Of a stretch of 64,000 bases of DNA, positions 43,472 to 51,977 are shown one piece after another; the stretch's first letter is position 1, and each line of letters opens with the position of its first letter. Source of the stretch: Phyllobacterium chamaecytisi (GTDB lineage Bacteria; Pseudomonadota; Alphaproteobacteria; Rhizobiales; Rhizobiaceae); contig NZ_JAIQWW010000021.1 in assembly GCF_020164455.1 (NCBI RefSeq), positions 53,819 to 117,818 of the forward strand. The letters run 5' to 3'. The notes below the pieces were generated by a model, which saw nothing but the letters and a program-made list of their open reading frames with translations, was not told where the DNA came from and did no database searches. Both the position numbers and the translations under genes were made by a program.

Positions 43472-44364
43472 TTCTCGCTGCGGGCGCGCATCCAGATGTA
43501 GATTGCGTTGGAAACGCCGGTAATGACGATCATACCGAAGGCAAGTGCGTAACCAAGGTGTGGGTCTTGCAGCACATCACCACGGATTTGCGCGAAGAGC
43601 ACAATGGGGACGATGCTGAGAGACGATCCTGTCAGCGCGTAGGCTGTCGCGATGGCACCGAAGGAATTTGCAAAAAGCAGAAGGATTGTTCCGAGCAAAG
43701 CCGGCCACAGGATCGGGAAGGCGACCATGCGCCAATATTGCGGGCCGGTTGCGCCGAGAATGAGCGCAGCCTCTTTCCATTCCCGCTTGAGCCCATCGAG
43801 CGCGGGCGTGATGATCAGGATCATCAAGGGAATCTGGAAGTAGAGATATGTGATGGTCAGGCCCCAAAAACTCAGAAGATTGAAGCCGTGAGCGTAAAGG
43901 TTGAAGCCGAACACATTGAACAGGAGCGAGGTGACAAGGCCGGTTCGTCCAAGGGTGGCGAGGAAGGCAAAGGCCAAAGGAACGCCGGCAAAGTTTGATG
44001 CCACGCCGGAAAACGTCATCAACGGCGAACGGATCCAAGCCGGAAGCCCACCAAGCGTGATTGCGGCCGCGATGCAAAAGCCAATCAATGCACCGAGCAG
44101 TGCCGAGGCGAGCGAAATCTTGATCGATATCCAGTAGGCCGCCATGATCGACGGCTGGAAGAGATTGGCGATATTGGCGAGGGTGAGGTTACCCTCATTG
44201 TCCTGAAACGCGCCTGCAATGAGATAGATCGTCGGCCATATCAAAAACAACACGGCGAAGATCATGAATGGCATAACGCCAAGCCAGTCGAGCGACATGC
44301 GTCTGCGCTCGGTTGCCGGGACGGGGACCGGAGGCAATGCGCCGGGTTCTGAAATCGCACTCAT
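43459..44364 (-). CDS. ABC transporter permease
   Basis: A PotB-like permease of 301 residues from ATG 44364; a 21-codon upstream extension has no family support. About six transmembrane helices begin after a proline-rich cytosolic N-terminus (SEPGALPPVPVPATERRR). The EAA motif region reads REWKEAALILGATGPQYWR (about 195). The weak ribosome site and the GC hairpin upstream suggest lower expression than the binding protein. Confidence 0.87.
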   Translation of the reverse strand: MSAISEPGALPPVPVPATERRRMSLDWLGVMPFMIFAVLFLIWPTIYLIAGAFQDNEGNLTLANIANLFQPSIMAAYWISIKISLASALLGALIGFCIAAAITLGGLPAWIRSPLMTFSGVASNFAGVPLAFAFLATLGRTGLVTSLLFNVFGFNLYAHGFNLLSFWGLTITYLYFQIPLMILIITPALDGLKREWKEAALILGATGPQYWRMVAFPILWPALLGTILLLFANSFGAIATAYALTGSSLSIVPIVLFAQIRGDVLQDPHLGYALAFGMIVITGVSNAIYIWMRARSEKWLK

Positions 44365-44494
44365 CGTTTTCGTTACCGCATTCTTGGGTAAGATATAGCT
44401 GCCGCCGGCAAACTGCCAGGCAATCAATCCGGAAGCGGCTTGTCACGTCACGTCGTAAATTTTATTGCGCGCAATGCGCCTTTGACTGAACCAA

Positions 44495-44520
44495 ATCCCC
44501 GCGGCGAGTGCCGCGGGGAT
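44495..44520 (-). terminator. intra-operon hairpin between binding protein and permease genes
   Basis: ATCCCCGCGG-CGAGTG-CCGCGGGGAT is a perfect 10-bp stem with a 6-base loop, 15 bases after the binding protein stop. No long T-tract follows on the minus strand. Such hairpins in importer operons protect the binding protein message and reduce downstream expression. Confidence 0.6.
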
Positions 44521-44535
44521 CCGATCGGTCAGGAT

Positions 44536-45639
44536 TTACTTCACGTTGGCGCCAACGACCTTATCCCAATCCTTGGTGATGACTTCCTTGGCGGCAGCCT
44601 GTTCATCGAGGGTCGGGAAGATCGCCTTTTCATAGGCAGCTGCAGGAGGCAGCTTGTCGAGCAGTTCCTTCGGGATCTTGTTGTTCTTGGCAAGATCGTT
44701 GAAGCGGATCGGGTGGCAATAACCCTTGAGCCAGGTCAGCTGACCTTCATCCGAGTAGAGGTATTCCATCCAGAGCTTTGCTGCATTTGGATGCGGCGCA
44801 AAGGCGCTGATTGCCTGAACGTACACGCCGGCTACAACGCCGGATGCAGGTACGACAACCTCAACCGGAGGATTGCCCTTCAGCGTGTCGCGGCCCGAAA
44901 GTGCGTTGTAATCCCAATTGATTATGATCGGGGTTGCACCTTGGGCAAGCGTACCGGACTTGCCAATGACCGGAACGAAATTACCGGCCTTGTTCATGTC
45001 GGCGAAATACTTCAAGCCGGCAGTCCCAGCATCGGCACCGGCTTTGGCGCCAGTTGATGCACCGGCAGCTGCAACGGCAAGGATGGCCTGGTTCGAAGCG
45101 CGAGGATCACCAGCGAGAGCAACGGTGTTTGCATATTCCGGCTTGAGCAGGTCGGCCCAATCCTTTGGTACGTTCTTGACGATATCGGTGTTTACCTGGA
45201 ACGACAGAACACCATAATAGTCGCCATACCAATGGCCGTCGGCATCCTTGACGTTGTCCGGGATCGAGTCCCAGGTCGATACCTTGTAAGGCATCGTCAG
45301 GCCGTCTTTCTTGGCGGATGGACCGAAAGCAAAGCCAACATCGATAACGTCAGGCGCCTGTGGGCCCTTGTTGTCCTTGTTTGCCTTGATTGCTTCGATC
45401 TCGTCGCCAGAACCGGCATCCGGATTGAGTTCGTTTACCTCAAGGCCATACTTGGCCTTGAAACCAGCTACGACATCGCCGTAAGCGCACCAGTCATGTG
45501 GCAGCGCGATCGTTGTCAGTGAGCCCTCTTTCTTTGCAGCAGCAACCAGCTCGGCCGGTGCGTCCGCGAATGAAATTGTCGTGCTCGCGAACAGCACAGC
45601 TGTCGACAGCGCAAGCAAGCGTTTTGAGTAACCAACCAT
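44536..45639 (-). CDS. ABC transporter extracellular substrate-binding protein (family 1)
   Basis: A 367-residue periplasmic protein from ATG 45639 (AGGGG upstream). The signal peptide (about 1-25) ends AVLFASTTISFADA. The mature domain has the PotD/FbpA-like pattern: ALPHDWCAYGDVVAGFKAKYG, then APDVIDVGFAFG, YYGVLSFQVNTD and APHPNAAKLWMEYLYSDEGQ. Ligand could be an amine, a phosphonate or another small anion; I see no decisive residue set. Its place beside the gamma-glutamyl cluster allows a polyamine or amino-alcohol role, but the two units are convergent. Confidence 0.85.
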   Translation of the reverse strand: MVGYSKRLLALSTAVLFASTTISFADAPAELVAAAKKEGSLTTIALPHDWCAYGDVVAGFKAKYGLEVNELNPDAGSGDEIEAIKANKDNKGPQAPDVIDVGFAFGPSAKKDGLTMPYKVSTWDSIPDNVKDADGHWYGDYYGVLSFQVNTDIVKNVPKDWADLLKPEYANTVALAGDPRASNQAILAVAAAGASTGAKAGADAGTAGLKYFADMNKAGNFVPVIGKSGTLAQGATPIIINWDYNALSGRDTLKGNPPVEVVVPASGVVAGVYVQAISAFAPHPNAAKLWMEYLYSDEGQLTWLKGYCHPIRFNDLAKNNKIPKELLDKLPPAAAYEKAIFPTLDEQAAAKEVITKDWDKVVGANVK

Positions 45640-46030
45640 TTTGAAAACCCCTATTGAGCGATACGTCATTGGCTCTGTTTCGACGTTCAGCAACCCCGAT
45701 ATAGGTGTCTCGTGTCAGTTGGATGACAGACACGTGACGTGCTGATGAACAGACTTTTCCTGAGCAGTAAGGGGAAGTGAACCACTTTTTTGGCGGCTTA
45801 GCAATTCAGCCAAACGGTAAATCTGCAGGCGGTGCGACTGTTGCCGCTATTAGCCCGATAACGACAAAAATAGAGTTGGCCGCGGCAGTCCGGCGGATTC
45901 TATCTGTCGCATTTTGCTAGCTGCGACATCGCTGTCTGAAAGATCGAACGTCGAGGAATATGATAGAGATTAGGGGGCTAAGCGTTTCAGGCAGAATCTT
46001 GCAATGACCACGGCGCGCGGCGTCACATCC
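45640..46030. other. 391-bp intergenic region upstream of the ABC operon
   Basis: No gene is evident. A nested inverted repeat lies at about 45711-45734: CGTGTC...GACACG outside, TGTCA...TGACA inside. It sits about 75 bases upstream of the binding protein start and is a possible operator. The rest (45740-46030) is AT-richer than the flanking genes and shows no clear promoter, repeat or terminator by eye. Confidence 0.4.
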
Positions 46031-47620
46031 TTAGTGACCGCCACCACCGCCTCCAGCTGGAGCGCCCGGCTTGCGCATCATCACAGCGAAGACCGCGAGC
46101 GAAGCAAACAATATGGTCAGGATGTAGAAAACATCCATGAACGAGAGTAGCGATGCCTGCAAGTGAACCATGCCGGAAATCTTGGCAAGCGCAGTCGCAC
46201 TGCCGTCAAGCCCGTGGGATGCGAAATTCTTGCTCATCGACGCCATCATGTCTTCCGCTTCCGGATTGCCCCAATGCACGCTTTCAGAAAGACGGGCATA
46301 ATGCATGGCGCCGCGATCCGTGAGGATTTGGTTGATCACAGCCAAGCCGACTGCACCGCCGAGGTTGCGCATCAGGTTGAACAGGCCGGAGGCATTCTTC
46401 AGCCGGGCAGGCGGAAGTGTGCCGAGCGCAAGGTTGTTGATGGGTACCATGCACAGCATCAATGACACGCCGCGCAAGATTTGCGGGATAAGCAGTTCGT
46501 TAAAATCCCAGTCCGCCGTCAGATGGGTCATGGTCCAGGTGCCGGCGCCAAAGCCAAGGAAGCCGATCATGATCATGATGCGCGGATCCATGCGGCCGGA
46601 GAGGAAGCCGGCTACCGGTGCTGTCAGGAACATGCACAGACCGCTGACGAAGAGCGCTTCGCCGATCATCAGGGCATCGTAACCCCTGACCTGGCCGAGA
46701 TAGACCGGATAGACGTATGTCAGTCCGTAAAGGCCGATGCCAAGCACGAAAGAAAACGCCGAACCAAACGCAAAGTTTAGGTTCTTGAACGCAAAGAGAT
46801 CAACGATCGGCTGTTCCGCAGTGAAGGCACGGTAGAAGAAGGTAATACCGCCGATGACCATGACGATGGCGCAATAGTAAACAGCGTTGTCCTGCAGCCA
46901 GTCATTTCGCGGGCCTTCTTCGAGAACGTATTCGAGCGAGCCTAGAAAGGCTGCCATGGCTGCGAGACCCCACCAGTCGAACTTGTTGAGAAGCGAGCGG
47001 TCGCCCTTGTCGAAATCGATCAACTTCCATGCGGCAATCGCCACAATGATGCCGGGAATAACATTGACGAGAAAGAGCCAGTGCCAGGAAAAGGCATTGC
47101 TCAGATAGCCGCCGACAGTCGGTCCGATGGTCGGGGCGAGCGTTGCCACGAGGCCGATCATCGGCGAGACGATCGAGCGTTTCGATGGCGGGAAGATCGT
47201 GAATGCCGCGGCGAAAACGCTCGGGATCATGCCGCCGCCGATGAAGCCTTGAATAGCGCGGTAGACGATCATCTGATCGATGTTCGTTGCCGTGGCACAA
47301 AGTACGCTGGCGGCAGTGAAACCAGCCGCCGAAACAGAAAAGAGGATGCGTGTCGAGACGAGCCGCCCCAGGAAGCCGGACAGCGGGATCATGATGACTT
47401 CGGCGATCAGATACGACGTCTGAACCCACGAAATCTCGTCGGAACTTGCGCTCAACCCTGCCTGGATCTCGGCGAGTGACGCCGAGACGATCTGGATGTC
47501 GAGAATGGCCATGAACATGCCGAACACCATCGCCAGAAAGGCGATGGCTTTCTTCGGATCGATATGTTCGTCCGGAACAGCGGGTGCCCCGGGACCTCCA
47601 ATCGTTGTGGCTTTCGACAT
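46031..47620 (-). CDS. DHA2 family multidrug efflux MFS transporter (EmrB-like)
   Basis: A 529-residue 14-helix proton antiporter. Motif A-like GFLGRLVSTRILFSVS (about 76), motif B YRAIQGFIGGGMIPSVFAAA (about 113) and motif C GPTVGGYLSNAFSWHWLF (about 164) are visible, with MVPINNLALGTLP later. A glycine-rich C-terminal tail (GGGGGGH) is unusual. It lies 26 bases after the HlyD-type gene, the standard EmrAB pair, which exports hydrophobic compounds through an outer-membrane channel encoded elsewhere. Confidence 0.92.
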   Translation of the reverse strand: MSKATTIGGPGAPAVPDEHIDPKKAIAFLAMVFGMFMAILDIQIVSASLAEIQAGLSASSDEISWVQTSYLIAEVIMIPLSGFLGRLVSTRILFSVSAAGFTAASVLCATATNIDQMIVYRAIQGFIGGGMIPSVFAAAFTIFPPSKRSIVSPMIGLVATLAPTIGPTVGGYLSNAFSWHWLFLVNVIPGIIVAIAAWKLIDFDKGDRSLLNKFDWWGLAAMAAFLGSLEYVLEEGPRNDWLQDNAVYYCAIVMVIGGITFFYRAFTAEQPIVDLFAFKNLNFAFGSAFSFVLGIGLYGLTYVYPVYLGQVRGYDALMIGEALFVSGLCMFLTAPVAGFLSGRMDPRIMIMIGFLGFGAGTWTMTHLTADWDFNELLIPQILRGVSLMLCMVPINNLALGTLPPARLKNASGLFNLMRNLGGAVGLAVINQILTDRGAMHYARLSESVHWGNPEAEDMMASMSKNFASHGLDGSATALAKISGMVHLQASLLSFMDVFYILTILFASLAVFAVMMRKPGAPAGGGGGGH

Positions 47621-47646
47621 GATCTTCGACCCGTCAGGAGTTCGGA

Positions 47647-48840
47647 TTACAGCTTGGGTGTCGTGCGGGTATCAACATCGACGACCACGCTCAGGCCGGC
47701 CTGAAGCTTGCCGCTTGCCAGGGCGTCGGCGGGCAGGGCGATACGAACCGGCACGCGCTGAACGACCTTGGTGAAGTTACCCGTAGCGTTTTCCGGCGGA
47801 AGCAGCGAGAAGACAGCGCCTGAAGCCGGAGCAATGGAGGCGACAGTGCCTTCGAACGTGTCACCGGACAGAGCGTCAACCTTGACGCGGACTTTCTGGC
47901 CAACAAAGATGTCGCGCAACTGCGTTTCCTTGTAGTTCGCGTCGATATAGAGCGCGTTTACAGGAACAAGAGCCGCGAGACGCTGGCCGGGGCTGACGAG
48001 GTCGCCTGTCTTGGCTGCGAGATTGCCGATAACCCCATCGACAGGAGCGCGGATGACGGTAAAGCCAAGATCGCGGGCAGCCTTGTCCTTGGCAAGTTCA
48101 AGCGACCGAATGGAACCTTCGGCTTCTTTATACTGGGCCTCGAGCACACCGACATTGGCATCAGCAGCAGCAATCTGTGCATCGGCGGAGGCTATATTGG
48201 CCTTCGCCTGATCGAGGGCCGCCGTAGCATCATCAAGCTGCGACTGCGATGCGAAGCTTGTCGCATGGAGTTGCTTGGCGCGCACAGACCCTGCCTGCGC
48301 ATTGGTCAAGACGGCCTGCGCGTTGAGCTTGCCGGCCTGCGCCTGCTGCAGCGAAGCTTTGGCGGCAACGATCTGCGCATTGATGCGATCGAGCGACAGC
48401 TTTTCCGTCGCGATTTGAGCTTCAGCCTGCTCTTCGGCGATCGTATAGTCGCCATTATCCAGCGTTACCAGCGGATCGCCAGCTTTAACGCGCTGATTGG
48501 CAACAACATCGATCCTGTCGATATAGCCGGTGACTTTCGGAGCAATCGCCGTGATGTCACCCTGGATATATGCGTCATCGGTCGAAACCATGAAGCGGCC
48601 CGTGGTCCAGTATTCATAACCATACCAGCCGCCGGCGCCAATCGCGGCGACAATCAATACGGGCAAGACGAAGCGCTTGGCCGAACGCTTAGGTTTGACG
48701 GGCGCTTGGGCGGCAACTTCAGGCTGCGGTGCTTCTGTTACAGGAGCATCGGGCTTTGCTGGTGCTTCCGCTTTTGAAGCAGGAGCCGGGGCTGGAAACT
48801 GACGGATTTCAGCTTCATTCTTGGCGTTCGACGCAGACAT
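47647..48840 (-). CDS. HlyD family efflux periplasmic adaptor (EmrA-like)
   Basis: A 397-residue membrane fusion protein. The N-terminus (1-50) is Pro/Ala/Lys-rich and cytosolic, followed by one transmembrane helix (FVLPVLIVAAIGAGGWYGY, about 52-70). The lipoyl halves flank a long alpha-helical hairpin rich in Ala, Gln and Lys (about 130-245), and VIRAPVDGVIGNLAAKTGDL (about 259) starts the beta-barrel. First gene of the emrAB-like operon controlled from 48.88-48.95 kb. Confidence 0.92.
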   Translation of the reverse strand: MSASNAKNEAEIRQFPAPAPASKAEAPAKPDAPVTEAPQPEVAAQAPVKPKRSAKRFVLPVLIVAAIGAGGWYGYEYWTTGRFMVSTDDAYIQGDITAIAPKVTGYIDRIDVVANQRVKAGDPLVTLDNGDYTIAEEQAEAQIATEKLSLDRINAQIVAAKASLQQAQAGKLNAQAVLTNAQAGSVRAKQLHATSFASQSQLDDATAALDQAKANIASADAQIAAADANVGVLEAQYKEAEGSIRSLELAKDKAARDLGFTVIRAPVDGVIGNLAAKTGDLVSPGQRLAALVPVNALYIDANYKETQLRDIFVGQKVRVKVDALSGDTFEGTVASIAPASGAVFSLLPPENATGNFTKVVQRVPVRIALPADALASGKLQAGLSVVVDVDTRTTPKL

Positions 48841-48880
48841 ATGAGGCTCTTTCTACGGATGTTCACTCTGGAAAGTGATA

Positions 48881-48894
48881 GAACCAATCGGTTC
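48881..48894. promoter_or_regulatory. TetR-type operator, site 1
   Basis: GAACCAATCGGTTC is a palindrome with GAACC/GGTTC arms, 40 bases before the EmrA-like start. It matches the second site at 48937-48952 in both arms. It probably mediates repression by the divergent TetR protein. Confidence 0.65.
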
Positions 48895-48936
48895 GATGAT
48901 TGACATAGCGCAAATGAGAGCGCATATCAAGTGCAT

Positions 48937-48952
48937 CGAACCGATTGGTTCG
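48937..48952. promoter_or_regulatory. TetR-type operator, site 2
   Basis: CGAACCGATTGGTTCG is a perfect 6+4+6 palindrome, 34 bases before the TetR gene start. The core GAACC-N4-GGTTC repeats that of site 1, centred 57 bases away. It is a likely autorepression site. Confidence 0.65.
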
Positions 48953-48985
48953 AAAAAGAATCGAAAATGAGGAAACGAGATTAAA

Positions 48986-49684
48986 ATGTCATCTACGAAG
49001 GCGTCCCGCGTGTCATCGATAAAGGCGTCTGCCTTGGAAGCGGTGATACCTGTGGACGAGCGGCAGGGCCGTTTGGCAGCTGGTCAAGATCCGGCCAAGC
49101 GCCAGCAAATCCTTGAAGGCGCCGACCGCGTTTTCTCGCAGATGGGCTTCGATGCCGCGAGCATGAACGATATAACGCGTGAAGCCGGCGTGTCGAAGGG
49201 GACGATTTATGTCTATTTCGATAGCAAGGAAGAGCTCTTCATGGAGCTCTGCTTTGCCTATCGCGACAAGCTGTTCAGCGGCATTTATTCTGCGCTGGAA
49301 GACCACCATGACTTGCGTGACGCGCTTATTGCTTTTGGTACGGCATTGTCACTCAAGGTCACGTCCGATGTTGTCATTCGGGCGCAACGGGTGGTCATCA
49401 GCGTTGCCGAGCGCATGCCCTCGATGAGCCAGAGCTTTTATGAGAATGGTCCAAAGCGGGGGCAGGCTCTGTTGAGGGCGTTTCTGGACAAACATGTTGC
49501 TTCGGGCGATCTCGATATTGAAGATACCGAACTTGCTACCTATCAGCTATCCGACCTGATGGTAACGGGTATGCTGAGGCGCAGGCTGTTTGGATGCATG
49601 GATAATCCGCCATCGGAGGAGCAGATACGCAAGACTGTAACGTCCGGCGTCGATATGTTCCTCAAGGCCTACAAGAAACAGTAA
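48986..49684 (+). CDS. TetR/AcrR family transcriptional regulator
   Basis: A 232-residue repressor. After a disordered Ser/Ala-rich N-terminus (about 1-35) comes the helix-turn-helix (about 37-83): QQILEGADRVFSQMGFDAAS then ITREAGVSKGTIYVYFDSKEE. The C-terminal ligand domain resembles TetR_C_33-type AcrR/AmeR-like proteins. GAGGAAACGAG precedes ATG 48986. Divergent from the EmrAB-like operon with two matching palindromes between them, so it almost surely represses efflux. Confidence 0.9.
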   Translation: MSSTKASRVSSIKASALEAVIPVDERQGRLAAGQDPAKRQQILEGADRVFSQMGFDAASMNDITREAGVSKGTIYVYFDSKEELFMELCFAYRDKLFSGIYSALEDHHDLRDALIAFGTALSLKVTSDVVIRAQRVVISVAERMPSMSQSFYENGPKRGQALLRAFLDKHVASGDLDIEDTELATYQLSDLMVTGMLRRRLFGCMDNPPSEEQIRKTVTSGVDMFLKAYKKQ

Positions 49685-49689
49685 TCTCG

Positions 49690-50094
49690 TTATGCCGTGC
49701 CGCAATTGGCACAGACGCCGCGGATTTCAATCGTCGTCTTTGATTGCTTGAAACCATTGCTGTTGGTCCATTCGCGGACGCGGCCGGTGATTATATCATC
49801 CGAGAATTCCGAGACCTGACCGCATTTTTCGCAAATAGCAAAGGCGATCATCCCGTGGCCGTGGCTATGGGTGTGAGGATGCGCACAGGCGACGAATGCA
49901 TTGATGCTCTCAAGCCGGTGAATCATGCCGTAGTCGAGCAACTTGTCGAGGGCGCGATAGACCTGCAGCGGGGCGCGGAAGCCATCATTTCGCAATTGGT
50001 CGAGGATCGTATAGGCGCTAAGCGGCCCATCGGCGCGAGCCAACGCGTCGAAAACCAGCGATTGGTTTTTTGTCAGCTCTTGCGTAGCAGTCAT
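49690..50094 (-). CDS. zur: Fur family zinc uptake regulator
   Basis: A 134-residue zinc-responsive repressor. The winged helix (about 1-75) includes AYTILDQLRNDGFRAPLQVYRALDKL-type text. Two metal sites are visible: the HPHTHSHGH stretch (about 74-82) with an HSHGHGMIAFAICEKCGQV finger, and the C-terminal CANCGTA. The two CxxC pairs form the structural zinc site. Met at 50094 is chosen (AAGGAG upstream) over a 40-codon extension. It is divergent from znuCBA, whose promoter contains a Zur-box-like palindrome. Confidence 0.92.
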   Translation of the reverse strand: MTATQELTKNQSLVFDALARADGPLSAYTILDQLRNDGFRAPLQVYRALDKLLDYGMIHRLESINAFVACAHPHTHSHGHGMIAFAICEKCGQVSEFSDDIITGRVREWTNSNGFKQSKTTIEIRGVCANCGTA

Positions 50095-50192
50095 TGCCCG
50101 ATTGGCTCCTTGTTGATCTATAAGACATAGGAAAGATTTGTCTTTTCCGCCAGTGGATACATTAATTTTCCCGGTTCTCAAATTCGCCGTTC

Positions 50193-50221
50193 TTGACAAA
50201 TGTAATAACATCACATATCGA
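50193..50221 (+). promoter_or_regulatory. znuC promoter containing a Zur box
   Basis: TTGACA (50193-50198), a 17-base spacer and TATCGA (50216-50221) form the promoter. ATGTAATAACAT (50200-50211), a near-palindrome one base off ATGTTATAACAT of alphaproteobacterial Zur boxes, fills the spacer. Zinc-loaded Zur bound there would block RNA polymerase. Confidence 0.65.
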
Positions 50222-50250
50222 AATGCTCAACTCCAAGATGCGACTGTCCG

Positions 50251-51090
50251 ATGACTGAACCCTGCCTGACCTTTCACGATCTGACGCTTGGCTATCACAG
50301 GCATCCCGCCGTTCATCACTTAAGCGGCGGAGTTCGCCGTGGCTCGCTGACGGCGGTCGTCGGCTCGAACGGATCGGGCAAGTCGACGCTGATGAAGGGG
50401 ATTGTCGGCGTTCTCAAGCCGATGTCCGGTTCGTGCGTTGTCGAAAAAGGTGTACGGATCGCCTACCTGCCGCAACAATCCGAACTCGACCGGTCTTTCC
50501 CGGCGCGCGTGATCGACCTTGTCTCGCTCGGGCTTTGGCCGAAGCGTGGCCTGCTTGGCAGATTCACGGCGGAAGACCGCGAGAATGTCTCGAAGGCGCT
50601 GATGAGTGTTGGATTAGCAGGCTTCGAAAAACGTCCGGTTGACACGCTGTCCGGCGGGCAATTGCAGCGCGCTTTGTTTGCGCGAGTATTGGTACAGGAT
50701 GCGGATCTCATTCTGCTTGATGAGCCATTCAATGCGATCGATGCCAAGACCGTTAGCGACCTGATCGATCTGATCAAGCGCTGGCACGGCGAGAACCGTA
50801 CGATCATGGTCGTTGTGCACGATCTCGATCTTGTTCGCGAGCATTTCCCGGAGACGCTGCTTCTGGCGCGCAAGCCGATCGCCTGGGGTGCGTCGCGCGA
50901 GACGCTCCGCGCTGACAATTTGTTACAGGCCAGGCAATTTCACGAAGCCTGGGAAGAGGGCGCGCCCTGGTGCGAGGATGATGCTGCCCACGGTCATGCA
51001 CACGATCACGCTCATCCGCATGTCCATCATTATGACGCCGGCGATCATCACAATGGGCCCCAAACTTCACTGAAGAGGGGCGCCGCTTAG
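50251..51090 (+). CDS. znuC: zinc ABC transporter ATP-binding protein
   Basis: A 279-residue ATPase of the high-affinity zinc importer. Walker A is GSNGSGKST (about 38), the signature LSGGQLQRALFARVL is about 134, and Walker B LILLDEPFNAID is followed by VVHDLDLV. A His-rich C-terminal tail (about 245-270: HGHAHDHAHPHVHHYD) is a feature of some ZnuC proteins and may sense zinc. Starts 30 bases after the promoter -10. Three bases separate it from znuB. Confidence 0.93.
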   Translation: MTEPCLTFHDLTLGYHRHPAVHHLSGGVRRGSLTAVVGSNGSGKSTLMKGIVGVLKPMSGSCVVEKGVRIAYLPQQSELDRSFPARVIDLVSLGLWPKRGLLGRFTAEDRENVSKALMSVGLAGFEKRPVDTLSGGQLQRALFARVLVQDADLILLDEPFNAIDAKTVSDLIDLIKRWHGENRTIMVVVHDLDLVREHFPETLLLARKPIAWGASRETLRADNLLQARQFHEAWEEGAPWCEDDAAHGHAHDHAHPHVHHYDAGDHHNGPQTSLKRGAA

Positions 51091-51093
51091 ACC

Positions 51094-51960
51094 ATGTATG
51101 AGTATCTCATCGCCCCCTTTGTCGACTACAGCTTCATGCAACGTGCGCTTGTCGGCTCGCTGGCGCTGTCGCTCGGTTCCTGCCCGGTTGGCGTTTTCCT
51201 GATGCTGCGGCGCATGAGTTTGACCGGCGATGCGATGGCGCATGCCATCCTGCCGGGCGCGGCGGTGGGTTTTTTGCTTTATGGGCTGCAGATCGTGCCG
51301 ATGACCATTGGCGGACTCGTCGCCGGTGTCATCGTCGCACTAGGCGCGGGTGCGGTATCGCGCTTCACGATACAGAAGGAAGATGCCTCCATGGCGGCTT
51401 TCTACCTGATATCGCTGGCGCTCGGCGTTTTAATCGTGTCGCTGCGCGGATCGAATGTCGATCTGATGCATGTGCTGTTCGGGACCGTTCTCGCGCTCAA
51501 CAATGAGGCGTTGAGCCTGATCGGCATGATCTCGGCGATCAGTGTTGTCACACTCGCGATTTTCTGGCGGGGCCTTGTCGCCGAATGTCTCGACCCGTTG
51601 TTCCTGCGCTCTGTCAGCCGCATTGGCACGCCCGTGCACTTCATCTTTCTGGCGCTGGTGGTGATCAACCTCGTTGGCGGGTTCCAGGCACTCGGAACCT
51701 TGCTTGCCGTCGGGCTGATGATGCTCCCCGCTGCAGCAGCGCGTTTCTGGACGTCGCGGGTCGGGCCTATGTGCGCGCTGGCCATCGTCATCGGCTGCGT
51801 ATCCTGCGTAGGCGGGCTGCTGATCTCCTACCACTATTCAGTGCCTTCCGGACCGGCCATCATCCTGTCCGCCGGGGCAATCTATCTCGGATCGATCCTC
51901 ATCGGGACACGCGGCATCGTCAACAGCCGGCTGCGCCCCTATCGCCACAGAACAGCTTAG
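51094..51960 (+). CDS. znuB: zinc ABC transporter permease
   Basis: A 288-residue ABC-3-type permease with about eight hydrophobic segments. The conserved LMLRRMSLTGDAMAHAILPG (about 36-55) and QALGTLLAVGLMMLPAAAAR (about 195-214) motifs are present. It forms the membrane channel for ZnuA and ZnuC. Start three bases after znuC, stop 17 bases before znuA. Confidence 0.93.
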   Translation: MYEYLIAPFVDYSFMQRALVGSLALSLGSCPVGVFLMLRRMSLTGDAMAHAILPGAAVGFLLYGLQIVPMTIGGLVAGVIVALGAGAVSRFTIQKEDASMAAFYLISLALGVLIVSLRGSNVDLMHVLFGTVLALNNEALSLIGMISAISVVTLAIFWRGLVAECLDPLFLRSVSRIGTPVHFIFLALVVINLVGGFQALGTLLAVGLMMLPAAAARFWTSRVGPMCALAIVIGCVSCVGGLLISYHYSVPSGPAIILSAGAIYLGSILIGTRGIVNSRLRPYRHRTA

Positions 51961-51977
51961 GACAGAAGGAAAACGCT

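Noticed and set aside
51585..51977. 131-codon N-terminal extension of znuA
   Set aside because: It lies entirely within znuB in another frame; znuA has a proper ribosome site and signal peptide from 51978.
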